Shown piece by piece: positions 1 through 8,081 of a DNA stretch of 64,000 nt. The stretch covers positions 379,454 to 443,453 of the forward strand of contig NZ_LN869529.1 of the NCBI RefSeq assembly GCF_001244995.1. Reading direction: 5' to 3'. Source of the stretch: Intestinimonas massiliensis (ex Afouda et al. 2020). GTDB lineage: Bacteria; Bacillota; Clostridia; Oscillospirales; Oscillospiraceae. The notes under the pieces are model-generated. The model saw only the letters and a program-made list of their open reading frames with translations. It did no database searches and was not told the origin of the DNA. Position 1 is the first letter of the stretch. Each line of letters begins with the position of its first letter. Made by a program: the position numbers and the translations under genes.

Positions 1-1315
1 TGCCCAAAGACAGGTTCTCGATGAGCCGCAGGATGCGCAGGCGGTTCTCGGTGGAGACGCTGTTCACGCCGCGGAGATACTTGTCGATGACGGGGCCCAG
101 CTTGGGGTCCCGGAGGTCGGCCTCGGCGGGAGCGGTGACCATCAAGCCGCCGGCGATGTCCTCCGCCAGACGAACGATCTCGTAGGGGAAGCGGGTCACG
201 TTCTGCTTGCAGACGTTGGCCAGTAGGAGGTCGATCATGTAGTTGCCGCTCTCGGTGGGATAACCCTCGGCGGAGCAGGCGATGCCGCAGCAGTAGAGGG
301 TTTCGTTCAGGTGGGTCATCTCGATGAGCTTATCCTTCACATGGCTTGCCTTATTGGCGCCGTTGTAGTCTGCGGCCACGGCAGCAGCACCGATCAGCAC
401 GTCGCCCACGCCCACCTTGCACCCGCCATAGCTCTGGCGGTGATAGCCAGCGAAGCGCTCCACCAGCATTCCGGCAAACTCGGTCTCGCCGTTGAGGAAG
501 ATGCGCTCGTTGGGCACGAATACATGGTCAAAGACGGTGAGGGCCTCCACACCGCCGAACTCGGCGTTGCCCACATCCATCTCGCTGCCCTCCCGCTTGC
601 GGGTGTCGCAGCTCTGGCGGCCGATAATCATAAAGAGACCCTTGGTGTCCAGGGGCACCGCGAAGGAGATGGCATAGTCCTTGTCGTCGGGGCCCATGGA
701 CTGGGTGGGCATGACGATGACCTCGTGGGAGTTGATGATGCCGGTCTGATGGGCTTTGGCGCCGCAGACCACCACGCCGTCGGGACGGCGTTCCACCACG
801 TGGAGGAAGAGATCCGGATCGGCCTGCTCATGAGGGGCCTTGGAACGGTCGCCCTTGGTGTCGGTCATGGCGCCGTCCACGGTCAGGTCGTTCTCCTGGC
901 AATAGAGCATAAACTTCTTGAAGTTTTCATGGTAGGTGGTGCCGTACTTTTTGTCAACTTCATAGGTGGTGGAGTACTCGGCGTTGAATGCATCCATGCC
1001 AACGCAGCGCTGGAAGCAGGCGGCGGTCTTCTGGCCCAACAAGCGCTGCATCTTCACCTTGTTCCGGAGATCCTCGGTGGAGCGATGGATGTGGGTGAAG
1101 CGGTTGATGCGCTCGCCGGTCTCGGGGGAGACCACCGTCATCAGGTCCTGATACTCGGGCATCTGTGCCAGGTCGTAGGTCATGCGCACGGAGTTTAGAG
1201 AGGGGCGGAGGATGGGGTCGTCCACGGGGTTTTCCACTTTTTTGCCGAACATGTAGATTTCCATGGGGATTTTACGGATGGATTCGATGTACTGTTCACC
1301 GGTCATGAGTGCCAT
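1..1315 (-). CDS. abfD: 4-hydroxybutyryl-CoA dehydratase / vinylacetyl-CoA isomerase, 3' end beyond window
   Basis: Flavin and [4Fe-4S] enzyme that dehydrates 4-hydroxybutyryl-CoA to crotonyl-CoA in the 4-aminobutyrate/succinate route to butyrate. The visible 438 codons match the Clostridium aminobutyricum enzyme almost throughout as I remember it. The cluster ligands are visible: CFQRC gives Cys100 and Cys104, and HRQSYGGC gives His292 and Cys299. The start is the ATG at 1315, preceded by AAAGGAAG. The family is about 490 residues, so roughly the last 50 lie outside the window. A 67-nt gap separates it from the upstream permease and shows no promoter of its own, so the two are probably cotranscribed from the -24/-12 promoter near 2910. 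Identification is very secure; the physiological substrate route is inferred. Confidence 0.96.
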   Translation of the reverse strand, partial: MALMTGEQYIESIRKIPMEIYMFGKKVENPVDDPILRPSLNSVRMTYDLAQMPEYQDLMTVVSPETGERINRFTHIHRSTEDLRNKVKMQRLLGQKTAACFQRCVGMDAFNAEYSTTYEVDKKYGTTYHENFKKFMLYCQENDLTVDGAMTDTKGDRSKAPHEQADPDLFLHVVERRPDGVVVCGAKAHQTGIINSHEVIVMPTQSMGPDDKDYAISFAVPLDTKGLFMIIGRQSCDTRKREGSEMDVGNAEFGGVEALTVFDHVFVPNERIFLNGETEFAGMLVERFAGYHRQSYGGCKVGVGDVLIGAAAVAADYNGANKASHVKDKLIEMTHLNETLYCCGIACSAEGYPTESGNYMIDLLLANVCKQNVTRFPYEIVRLAEDIAGGLMVTAPAEADLRDPKLGPVIDKYLRGVNSVSTENRLRILRLIENLSLG

Positions 1316-1382
1316 AATAAATGCTTCCTTTCTTTACATGAGATACTGTTACTTGTCACTTTGGTATAACTTTATCCCGGCT

Positions 1383-2807
1383 TTACCAGCATCCGCCACC
1401 GGAGCTGCGGGCGGATTCGCCGTCGGAGACGGCCACGGGAACAGGCTCCTGCTCGACCTTCTGCTTTTTCTGGTGCAGGATAAAGAAGAGGATGATGCCC
1501 ACAGCCAAACCCCAGGCGGCGCCTTTGGTGGCCAGAACCGCGCCCATAACGCCGCAGATACCGCGCTCGATATCGCTCCTGCACATATTCATGGCTAACT
1601 GCGTACAGATGTAGCCCTGGACGATCAGAGTCAGGGAGAGGGCTACGGGCAGCACAGGCTGGAGCAGGGAGGAGATCGGCATCAGAGCTACGGCGATGAA
1701 GGTGCTGATACGGAAAGTGCCGCAGCCGCTGTAGATGGATTCCATAGCTTGGGGGCCTTCTTTATAACGCTGGGATACGGCGGCGGTGACGGCCGCCCAC
1801 AGGGGACCACACATCTGGGTATAGGGACACACCATAGCCATAGCGGAGTTGCGGATACCGCTGATGATGTTGGAGCGGTTGGCGTTGAAATCGATTTTCT
1901 CATCCTGGCGGACCTCATCAGCCTCAGAGATGAGGGCCTCGGAGGTGACAAAGTCGCCGAAAGCGATGATGTAAACTACGATGGCGGTAGGGATGGCGGC
2001 AATCCAGGTGGCGGCGCTGGGCCAGCCTATGGCAAATGGCGAAAGCTGATTCCAAATGTTGCCAAACTCAGGAATCTTTACAAAAGGCCACCAGACGATC
2101 TCCGGAATGGCAATCTCTCCCACGATGGGCCCGATGATCACTCCGATGATGATGGCGGGCAGCATACCGAACTTGCCAATCATATCAATGGCTTTATGCT
2201 TCTTTCTCAGGTTCGCCCAGATGGGGCTGAAGAGGCAGAAATAGGCCACAAGTACGCCGATGCAGATGGAAATGGGGTAAAGGCCAAATCGACCCCCGTC
2301 TTTGAACTCGCCGATTACGGCGGAAATGCCGCCGCCCATGAGTACGCCAGCCTTCACGGAGTTCGGCACCAGATCCACCATCTTGGAGCCCAAGCCGGTA
2401 ATACCGAAGATCAGGAAGATGATACCTAGAATCATTTGGAGGGCGATCAGGGCCTGGGTTCTTGCGGGACCCATTTCGTATCCCTTAGTTAGGAAGGCTG
2501 TGATAAGGGGAATGGCCGGCGTAATCCAGCCAGGCACCACCGGATCGCCCAGCAACACATGGATGGTGTAAAAGAATCCGTTGATGATCACCATAGACAG
2601 GGCTACATCATAGGAAACACCCAACACCTCGGTAAGGACCGGGATGGCGCCTAAACAGGTGGCACACATGAACAGGGCCTGGACCATCTCGGGCACTGAC
2701 CATGCATAATGGATGAAGGGCAGGCGGACCTTAAAGATCCCCAGCTTCCAGCAGGGCTGCTCTTCCCCATATTTGCGGTAGCGGCTGACAGCTTGCTTGT
2801 TTGCCAT
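1383..2807 (-). CDS. Multi-spanning permease, NCS2-like (xanthine/uracil permease superfamily)
   Basis: A 474-residue polytopic membrane protein with about a dozen hydrophobic segments and a basic, proline/serine-rich cytoplasmic tail after residue 450. The layout, with short polar motifs between helices such as GDPVVPGWITPAIP and YTQMCGP, resembles NCS2-like permeases of unknown substrate in Clostridia. It starts at the ATG at 2807, after GGGAAAGTCT on the minus strand. It is the first gene of the unit with abfD, so it may import the acid that feeds the 4-hydroxybutyryl-CoA step; that is inference. The neighbouring sigma-54 activator and the -24/-12 promoter suggest induction by a substrate. 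The family assignment is moderate and the substrate is unknown. Confidence 0.7.
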   Translation of the reverse strand: MANKQAVSRYRKYGEEQPCWKLGIFKVRLPFIHYAWSVPEMVQALFMCATCLGAIPVLTEVLGVSYDVALSMVIINGFFYTIHVLLGDPVVPGWITPAIPLITAFLTKGYEMGPARTQALIALQMILGIIFLIFGITGLGSKMVDLVPNSVKAGVLMGGGISAVIGEFKDGGRFGLYPISICIGVLVAYFCLFSPIWANLRKKHKAIDMIGKFGMLPAIIIGVIIGPIVGEIAIPEIVWWPFVKIPEFGNIWNQLSPFAIGWPSAATWIAAIPTAIVVYIIAFGDFVTSEALISEADEVRQDEKIDFNANRSNIISGIRNSAMAMVCPYTQMCGPLWAAVTAAVSQRYKEGPQAMESIYSGCGTFRISTFIAVALMPISSLLQPVLPVALSLTLIVQGYICTQLAMNMCRSDIERGICGVMGAVLATKGAAWGLAVGIILFFILHQKKQKVEQEPVPVAVSDGESARSSGGGCW

Positions 2808-2861
2808 AGACTTTCCCTCTTTCTTTCCCGTACTGTATTTTTCGCAAGGATCGCTGTGGGG

Positions 2862-2875
2862 CAGTTGGCCAACTG
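2862..2875. promoter_or_regulatory. 14-bp perfect palindrome in the permease-abfD leader
   Basis: CAGTTGGCCAACTG is a perfect palindrome lying between the -24/-12 promoter and the permease start. Its core AGTTGGCCAA recurs at 5152-5161, just upstream of the membrane-protein/activator unit. The two copies suggest a common repressor or activator site for both minus-strand units. The binding protein is unknown; the GntR proteins encoded nearby are candidates. Confidence 0.45.
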
Positions 2876-2904
2876 TTCACTTCGTTCCTACGCCCATTTA
2901 TTAC

Positions 2905-2921
2905 CGCAAAACCGATGCCAA
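2905..2921 (-). promoter_or_regulatory. Sigma-54 (-24/-12) promoter of the permease-abfD unit
   Basis: On the minus strand TGGCATCGGTTTTGC carries GG and GC elements separated by exactly ten bases, as in the sigma-54 consensus TGGCAC-N5-TTGC. It lies about 100 bp upstream of the permease start and about 170 bp downstream of a sigma-54 activator gene with an intact GAFTGA loop. One position of the -24 box differs from consensus (T for C). The promoter call fits its context well. Confidence 0.75.
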
Positions 2922-2928
2922 CTTTAAA

Positions 2929-2971
2929 AAATACCCGGCACCCCTTGCAATACAATGGGTGCCGGGTATTT
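2929..2971 (-). terminator. Intrinsic terminator of the PAS/sigma-54 activator gene
   Basis: A perfect 15-bp inverted repeat (AAATACCCGGCACCC and its complement) with a 13-nt loop is followed on the minus strand by a run of T. It sits between the end of the activator gene and the -24/-12 promoter. The palindrome could also act as an upstream activator site, since it directly abuts the promoter. Confidence 0.7.
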
Positions 2972-3069
2972 CCCCACAAGGGGGGCGCCGTGTCTCTTGC
3001 TTCGTTTTTGCAGCATCCTCCGTTTAGACAGGTGGAAAAAGTCCCTAAAAATCAAGGAAACTAAACTTT

Positions 3070-3104
3070 GCTTCAAAAATAAAACAATGCTTTATTTTTG
3101 AAGC
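3070..3104. promoter_or_regulatory. AT-rich inverted repeat across the activator stop codon
   Basis: Fourteen-bp arms (GCTTCAAAAATAAA and its complement) around a 7-nt spacer. The right arm covers the stop codon and the last codons of the activator gene. It lies about 165 bp upstream of the -24/-12 promoter, a normal distance for an enhancer-binding-protein site. A weak terminator is the alternative. Confidence 0.4.
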
Positions 3105-4510
3105 AGTTTTTCATATTTCTTTCGCTTGCGCACGAAGGTGGCATCGTCCATTCCCAGGCTGGCCGCGGCGGCCCTCACGTTTCGGTATTTTTTGTAAGCC
3201 AGGCAGATGTGGTCGTATTCGAATTGTGCCACAGCCAACCGCAGGTCCAGGGTCCCACCATCGCTATCAGCCTCATGGCGGCTTGTAATGGGCAAGTCGG
3301 TGGGCAAGATATAGTCCCCGCTGCTGAGGATGACGGCCTGTTCCACCACGTTTTTCAACTCCCGGACATTACCAGGCCAAGCGTAGCGGTGCATTACCTC
3401 CATAGCCGCCGGGGTAAAAGCCTTCTGAAAACGGTATTTCTTGTTCATATCGGTCAGGAAAGACTGAATCAGGGGCTTTATGTCCCCCTTTCGCTCCCGC
3501 AGGGGTGGAATTTGGATGGGCACCACGTTAAGCCGATAGTAGAGATCCTCCCGGAAGGTCTTTTCGCGGACCATCTCCAGCAGGTCCCGGTTGGTGGCGG
3601 CCACGATGCGCACATCCACAGAGATCGAACGGACGCCGCCGACACGCTTGACCTGCCGCTCCTGAAGGACCCGCAGCAGATGGACCTGCATATCCAGGGG
3701 CAAATCGCCGATCTCATCCAGAAAGACGGTGCCCTTGTTGGCGCTTTCAAAGACCCCCATTTTTCCCTCCCGGTTGGCCCCGGTAAAGGCCCCACGCTCG
3801 TAGCCGAAGAGCTCGCTTTCAATGAGCGTGGGCGGGATTGCTCCGCAGTTGATGCCGATAAAGCTTTGTCCGGACCGGGCGGAGTTTTCGTAGATGAAAC
3901 GGGCGAACTGCTCCTTGCCCACGCCGGTTTCCCCCAGCAGGAGTATGGTGGTGTCCAAGGCGGCCACCTTCTGAACCCGGCGCAGGGTATCCAGAGTACG
4001 CGGGTCCTGGGCGATGAGCTGGGAGGTGAGCTGTTGGCTGCGCTGGAGAAAAGCCATCTCAGACCGGTGGCGCTCCTCGCTCTCGTGGTATTTCTCCTGC
4101 AGACCATAGAGGTCCGTCATATCCCGGACCACGGTGATAACCATGGAGATTTTGTCCTTGTCGGAAAAACAGGGGGTGCTGGTAATCAGGGCCTGTTTCC
4201 CGGTGCGGAAGGTCTGCTCCAGGGTGGCAGGCTTTCCGGTCTCCAGAGCGATTAGCGTGCCCGAGCGGTCAATGAGGCCGGAGGCGACGATGTCCCGCAT
4301 GTTTTTGCCCAGCACGTCCTCGGGGTTCAGACCGGAGATGGTCTGGTATGCCTGGTTGATGAGAATGGTGACGGCGTTGCCATCGGTTATGAACAGGCCG
4401 TCGTAAACGCTGCCCAAGATGGCGAAGAGCTGGCGATTAATTTCCTCTGTGCTACCGTGCAGCAGGGAGGCACCGCCCTTCTGCAAATAGATGGGATTCC
4501 GCTCCTGCAT
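3092..4510 (-). CDS. PAS-domain sigma-54-dependent transcriptional activator
   Basis: Enhancer-binding protein of 472 residues. A PAS sensor covers roughly residues 25-135 and is followed by a short coiled linker. The AAA+ domain runs from about 180 to 410, with Walker A GETGVGKE near 193 and the sigma-54-contacting GAFTGA loop near 240. A Fis-type helix-turn-helix lies at 425-468. The start ATG at 4510 has AGGAGG six bases upstream. The intact GAFTGA means it should remodel sigma-54 polymerase. The nearest -24/-12 promoter, upstream of the permease and abfD, is the obvious target. The PAS ligand cannot be read from sequence. It follows the YcxB-like gene by 37 nt and is probably cotranscribed with it. 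Confidence 0.92.
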   Translation of the reverse strand: MQERNPIYLQKGGASLLHGSTEEINRQLFAILGSVYDGLFITDGNAVTILINQAYQTISGLNPEDVLGKNMRDIVASGLIDRSGTLIALETGKPATLEQTFRTGKQALITSTPCFSDKDKISMVITVVRDMTDLYGLQEKYHESEERHRSEMAFLQRSQQLTSQLIAQDPRTLDTLRRVQKVAALDTTILLLGETGVGKEQFARFIYENSARSGQSFIGINCGAIPPTLIESELFGYERGAFTGANREGKMGVFESANKGTVFLDEIGDLPLDMQVHLLRVLQERQVKRVGGVRSISVDVRIVAATNRDLLEMVREKTFREDLYYRLNVVPIQIPPLRERKGDIKPLIQSFLTDMNKKYRFQKAFTPAAMEVMHRYAWPGNVRELKNVVEQAVILSSGDYILPTDLPITSRHEADSDGGTLDLRLAVAQFEYDHICLAYKKYRNVRAAAASLGMDDATFVRKRKKYEKLLQK

Positions 4511-4547
4511 GGAAATCCTCCTTTCGTGTCTCTGTAGCCGATCACCA

Positions 4548-5114
4548 TCACCGCTGTGGCCCGGTCCCCTTGAGCGTCACCAGAGCCGTCCCAGATTTCT
4601 CTTCGATATATGTCCGGAACCGCACCGACTCCTCTGGAGAGGCAAAGGCGGAGGTATGAAAGATGTAGGCTGCCTGACCAAAGAAGAGAAAGCGCCATTC
4701 CCCCAGAGCGGCAAAGCCGGTGGCCTGTTCATATTTGACCATGGAGACCTGTTCCCCCACTTTGGAACGAATGCTCTCCCGCCCGAAGCTGAACTGGATA
4801 TCTACCGGGAATTCTCCCCGGGACGTGGCGGCCTTGACGGCGGTACGGCACATCTTGGCCTTGGCGCTCCTACCGCTCAGAGGAATAGAGGCCAGGAGAA
4901 GAACCACGAACAGTCCCGCTCCAATTAGCACGGGAGGGCTATAACGGCCTCGGCCGCGGATGAGGACAAATAGGGTGAGAGCGGCCAGCGCAATCAGGAT
5001 TGGGTAAGTCTGGGTTTGCATCCGAGGCTTTCGGAAGAGCTGCCAGGAGGCCTCTGCCAGAGCCTCGTAGGCGCTTTTGTCGTACCTAGTGTTCAAGGCA
5101 AAGTCGTAATTCAT
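4548..5114 (-). CDS. YcxB-like membrane protein
   Basis: A 188-residue protein with two hydrophobic helices (about residues 36-53 and 60-78). A soluble C-terminal half follows, in which SFGRESIRSKVGEQ and the following FLFFGQAAYIFHTSAF resemble the YcxB-type domain, a PH-like fold. The role is unknown; such proteins are common in Firmicutes. It is upstream of and co-directional with the sigma-54 activator gene, so it may be a membrane partner of that regulator. The AGTTGGCCAA element lies about 40 bp upstream of its start. Confidence 0.6.
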   Translation of the reverse strand: MNYDFALNTRYDKSAYEALAEASWQLFRKPRMQTQTYPILIALAALTLFVLIRGRGRYSPPVLIGAGLFVVLLLASIPLSGRSAKAKMCRTAVKAATSRGEFPVDIQFSFGRESIRSKVGEQVSMVKYEQATGFAALGEWRFLFFGQAAYIFHTSAFASPEESVRFRTYIEEKSGTALVTLKGTGPQR

Positions 5115-5151
5115 GCTTTAAGACCCTTTCTGTAGGCAGTATCAGAAGTGT

Positions 5152-5164
5152 AGTTGGCCAAACT
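5152..5164. promoter_or_regulatory. Second AGTTGGCCAA element between divergent genes
   Basis: AGTTGGCCAAACT lies in the 216-bp divergent region between the YcxB-like gene and the first GntR gene. Its TTGGCCAA core is identical to the palindrome at 2862-2875. Suggested operator; the regulator is unknown. Confidence 0.4.
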
Positions 5165-5274
5165 TGAGACTAGTATACCGTCCTCGAATTCAACTTGTCA
5201 ACAGCCACCCTCCACCTCTGGTTTTGCTGCGTGCAGGAGTACGATACATGTTTTGCTCCGGGTGCAACTGGCGC

Positions 5275-5314
5275 TTGCGGGGCAGGACTGGGTATGCTAT
5301 GATAAAGTCATACC
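5275..5314 (+). promoter_or_regulatory. Promoter and overlapping operator of the GntR pair
   Basis: TTGCGG and TATGAT are separated by 17 bp. GGTATG at 5291-5296 and CATACC at 5309-5314 form an inverted repeat that brackets the -10 box, as expected for autorepression by a GntR protein. The same ATACC/GGTAT half-sites recur upstream of the transporter operon at 6801-6822. Confidence 0.6.
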
Positions 5315-5330
5315 AACTTGGAGGAGATTG

Positions 5331-6080
5331 ATGGTGGACAAGGTCAGGCGATATACCCCGCGCCCACGGCAGGCAGCCCAGGAGGCTATCGAGGCATACA
5401 TTCTAAAAAACCAGATGAAGGCCAACGACAAGTTTCCGCCCGAACGGACCATGTGCCAAATGTGGGGACTGAACCGCAGCACCTTGCGCAGCACATTGGC
5501 CCGGATGGCGCGCGACGGGCGTGTGCATGCGGTCCAGGGCAGCGGGACCTGCTTTACCCCGCGGGTGGACCGGGTACTTCAGGACCTGAAAAGCTTTACT
5601 CAATATGCGGCGGACCTGGGTATGAAGCCGGAGACCCGGCTGCTGGGCCTTTCCATGGTGGAGTGTGATAAACAACTGGCCCGGCGCTTTCAGCGTGTGC
5701 TGGGCGATAAGCTGTACCGTGTCATCCGCCTTCGGATGTTGGACGGAATGCCTCTTATGATCGAAACCGCTTATATCCCCGCCGCGCTGACGCCCGGGCT
5801 GGAGGAGCGGGATTTGGTGGGAGGGTCTCTCTTTGCCATTATGGAGGAGAACTATCATCTCATCATGCACCACGGCTATGAGAGGATCAGCATCACCACC
5901 ACTACGCCCGAGGAGGCCAACTACCTAGGGACGGGGGCGGGGGTGCCTGCCTTCTGGATCGTCAGCGAGGTCTACGGCGACGATGGGGCCCTCATTGAAT
6001 ACTGCCGCACCATCGGGCGCTGTGACCGGATGCAGATGAGCAGTACGCTCTACTGGATCGGAGGCGGAGATGAAGGATAA
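5331..6080 (+). CDS. GntR-family (HutC/UTRA) transcriptional regulator 1
   Basis: A 249-residue regulator. The winged helix is at about residues 8-75, with the recognition region LNRSTLRSTLARMARDG. A UTRA effector domain covers about 95-245. The ATG at 5331 is chosen because GGAGG lies six bases upstream; a longer reading frame from 5154 has no ribosome site and would run through the promoter. Its stop overlaps the start of a second GntR gene by 11 bp, so the two are translationally coupled. By position it should control the transporter and frl genes. The effector is presumably a phosphorylated sugar-amine, which is inferred from family behaviour. Confidence 0.9.
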   Translation: MVDKVRRYTPRPRQAAQEAIEAYILKNQMKANDKFPPERTMCQMWGLNRSTLRSTLARMARDGRVHAVQGSGTCFTPRVDRVLQDLKSFTQYAADLGMKPETRLLGLSMVECDKQLARRFQRVLGDKLYRVIRLRMLDGMPLMIETAYIPAALTPGLEERDLVGGSLFAIMEENYHLIMHHGYERISITTTTPEEANYLGTGAGVPAFWIVSEVYGDDGALIEYCRTIGRCDRMQMSSTLYWIGGGDEG

Positions 6081-6795
6081 ACGAACGGATTGTTCTCCAC
6101 TTCACACCCAACTCAGGGAAGTGATCCGCGCCAAAATTGATGAGGGAGAGTATCCCCCCGGAACCTGCATCCCCTCAGAAAGTCAGCTATCGGAGACCTA
6201 TGGCCTCAACCGCCTGTCGGTGCGAAGCGCTTTGGCGGCGCTGGAATATGAGGGGCTGCTTCACAGTGTGCAGGGCAAGGGCGTTTTTGTCACCGCCCCA
6301 AAGTTGGAACGGGATATGGAGTCCCTGGGCGGCTTTCGGCAGACCATGCGGGAGCGGAGCCAGCGTCCCGGTATGCGGGTGCTCATCAAAGCGCTTCGAC
6401 AGGCGGGGCCCCTCTACGCACAGATCTTGGGCTGTGCCCCGGAAGAGGACATCTGGTATGTCCGGCGCATTTGCCAGGCAAACGGGAAGCCCATCGCACT
6501 GGAGGAAATCTTCATCCCCACGGACGTGGTACCCGGCTTTGAAGAGGTGGACATCAATCTCTTCTCCGTCTTCGAGGTCTATCGGTGGAATGGAATCTAC
6601 CCGGTTCGGGGGGAACAACGTCTTGCCATCACGCATCTGGACCCGGCTGAGGCCAGGCTGATCGGCCTCAGAGAGGAGAACGCCGTCCTGGAATTTTCCG
6701 GCGCCACCTATGACAGGGAGGGGCGGGCCATCGAGTTTTCCCGCAGTTATACCCATAGTGACCGCTGCGAGTTCCTGGTTCATTTCCAAAAGTAA
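6070..6795 (+). CDS. GntR-family (HutC/UTRA) transcriptional regulator 2
   Basis: A 241-residue protein with an N-terminal winged helix (about 8-75, including GTCIPSESQLSETYGLNRLS) and a C-terminal UTRA domain. It overlaps the preceding GntR gene by 11 bp and is related to it but clearly diverged, so this is an old tandem duplication rather than a recent repeat. A terminator directly follows, separating the regulator pair from the ABC operon. Two regulators could sense two substrates, such as fructoselysine 6-phosphate and another Amadori product, or could form mixed dimers; both are guesses. Confidence 0.9.
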   Translation: MKDKRTDCSPLHTQLREVIRAKIDEGEYPPGTCIPSESQLSETYGLNRLSVRSALAALEYEGLLHSVQGKGVFVTAPKLERDMESLGGFRQTMRERSQRPGMRVLIKALRQAGPLYAQILGCAPEEDIWYVRRICQANGKPIALEEIFIPTDVVPGFEEVDINLFSVFEVYRWNGIYPVRGEQRLAITHLDPAEARLIGLREENAVLEFSGATYDREGRAIEFSRSYTHSDRCEFLVHFQK

Positions 6796-6800
6796 ATATT

Positions 6801-6822
6801 ATACCAATTTATGTTTTGGTAT
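6801..6822. promoter_or_regulatory. Candidate GntR operator upstream of the transporter operon
   Basis: ATACCAA at 6801-6807 and TTGGTAT at 6816-6822 form a perfect 7-bp inverted repeat with an 8-bp spacer. The half-sites match those around the GntR promoter at 5291-5314, suggesting one operator family for both transcription units. Confidence 0.5.
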
Positions 6823-6828
6823 TATTTC

Positions 6829-6863
6829 ATGACCGCTATTTTTGGAATAGTGGTCATTTTTTA
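6829..6863 (+). terminator. Intrinsic terminator after the GntR pair
   Basis: ATGACCGCTATT pairs with AATAGTGGTCAT (one mismatch) around a 5-nt loop and is followed by a T run. It ends the regulator transcript before the transporter promoter. Confidence 0.8.
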
Positions 6864-6873
6864 TGTTTACACC

Positions 6874-6903
6874 TTGTATGATATACTAAAAACTGTTTAT
6901 AAT
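6874..6903 (+). promoter_or_regulatory. Promoter of the transporter-frl operon
   Basis: TTGTAT and TATAAT are separated by 18 bp, about 75 bp before the first ABC gene. It lies just downstream of the ATACCAA/TTGGTAT dyad. A further ATTGGTAC half-site follows near 6918. Confidence 0.6.
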
Positions 6904-6977
6904 GCACACTTTGCATTGTAATTGGTACAAAGAAGATATATACTTATCTTATCCTGGAGAGCAAAGGAGTGGGAGGA

Positions 6978-8081
6978 ATGGCTGCTTCCATCGTATCTCT
7001 ACGGAATGTGGAGAAATGGTACGGCAACAACCATGTCGTCAAAGACATGAACCTGGAGATCGAAGAGGGAGAATTTCTTACGCTGCTGGGACCGTCCGGC
7101 TGCGGGAAGACCACGACCCTGCGTATGATCGCAGGTTTTGAAGACGCCACAGAGGGCAGCATTGAGGTCCAGGGCGTCCGTGTGGAGGAGAAGGAGCCCT
7201 TCCAGCGGGACGTGAACACGGTCTTTCAGAACTATTCACTCTTCCCGCACATGACGGTGTATGACAACGTGGCCTATGGCCCGACCATCCGCAAGATGCC
7301 CAAGGATGAAATCCGCCGTCGGGTGACCGAGATGCTGGAGCTCGTGCAGATGGCCAACTACGAAAAGCGCAAGCCGGAGGCCCTGTCCGGCGGCCAGAAG
7401 CAACGCATCGCCATTGCCCGGGCGCTTATCAACAATCCCCGGGTCCTGTTGTTGGACGAACCTCTAGGGGCACTGGACCTGAAGCTGCGCAAGCAGATGC
7501 AGATCGAGCTTAAGCGCCTTCAGAAGAAGCTGGGCATTACCTTTGTCTATGTCACCCATGACCAGGAGGAAGCCATGACCATGTCCGACCGCATTGCGGT
7601 CATGCGGGACGGGGTCATTCTCCAAATGGGCGCCCCGATGGAAATCTATGAGCGGCCAGCGACCCGGTTTGTAGCTGACTTCATTGGCGAATCCAATGTG
7701 CTGGAGGGCAGGGTGACCGGTGTGAAGGAGGGGGTGCTTTCGGTGGAGACCCCTGCGGGGGGCGTCCGGTGCCGGGGCCAGGGCTTTGGGGTGGGTGACG
7801 CGCTGTGCGTGGCCATCCGGCCCGAGTACCTCCGTATTTCCAGGGAACCGGTGGATGGGTTTTCCCTGCCTGCAACGGTAAAGGACTTCATCTATATGGG
7901 CGCTCTGATCAAGACCAGTCTGGACCTAAAGAATGGACAGGAGGTCAAGCTCTCCCGGCTGGAGGCCGATTCCTCTCTGCGGGAGGGGGACGCGGTGCAT
8001 CTCTGGTGGGAGGCGGAGAAAGCGGTCGCTATCCATGACGACTCCAGGCAGGGCGCGGTCCGGGAGGCGGCGGTATGCTGA
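6978..8081 (+). CDS. ABC transporter ATP-binding subunit, PotA-like (probable fructoselysine importer)
   Basis: A 367-residue ATPase of the spermidine/putrescine/iron-type importers. Walker A GPSGCGKT is near residue 38, the signature LSGGQKQR near 136, and Walker B LLLDEPLGALD follows. The last 120 residues form the TOBE/OB regulatory domain. The ATG at 6978 is preferred because AAGGAG lies eight bases before it; a GTG at 6969 would overlap that site. It overlaps the permease gene by 7 bp. Sequence alone says polyamine-type. The frlBCD genes 3 kb downstream in the same direction make fructoselysine or a related Amadori compound the likely cargo. Confidence 0.9.
   Translation: MAASIVSLRNVEKWYGNNHVVKDMNLEIEEGEFLTLLGPSGCGKTTTLRMIAGFEDATEGSIEVQGVRVEEKEPFQRDVNTVFQNYSLFPHMTVYDNVAYGPTIRKMPKDEIRRRVTEMLELVQMANYEKRKPEALSGGQKQRIAIARALINNPRVLLLDEPLGALDLKLRKQMQIELKRLQKKLGITFVYVTHDQEEAMTMSDRIAVMRDGVILQMGAPMEIYERPATRFVADFIGESNVLEGRVTGVKEGVLSVETPAGGVRCRGQGFGVGDALCVAIRPEYLRISREPVDGFSLPATVKDFIYMGALIKTSLDLKNGQEVKLSRLEADSSLREGDAVHLWWEAEKAVAIHDDSRQGAVREAAVC

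Noticed and set aside
311-1198. Long plus-strand open frame of 295 codons
   Set aside because: It is the reverse of abfD, whose iron-sulphur ligands and end-to-end similarity prove the minus-strand reading.
5154-5330. 59-codon N-terminal extension of the first GntR protein
   Set aside because: It would cross the -35/-10 promoter and the operator, and the ribosome site fits only ATG 5331.
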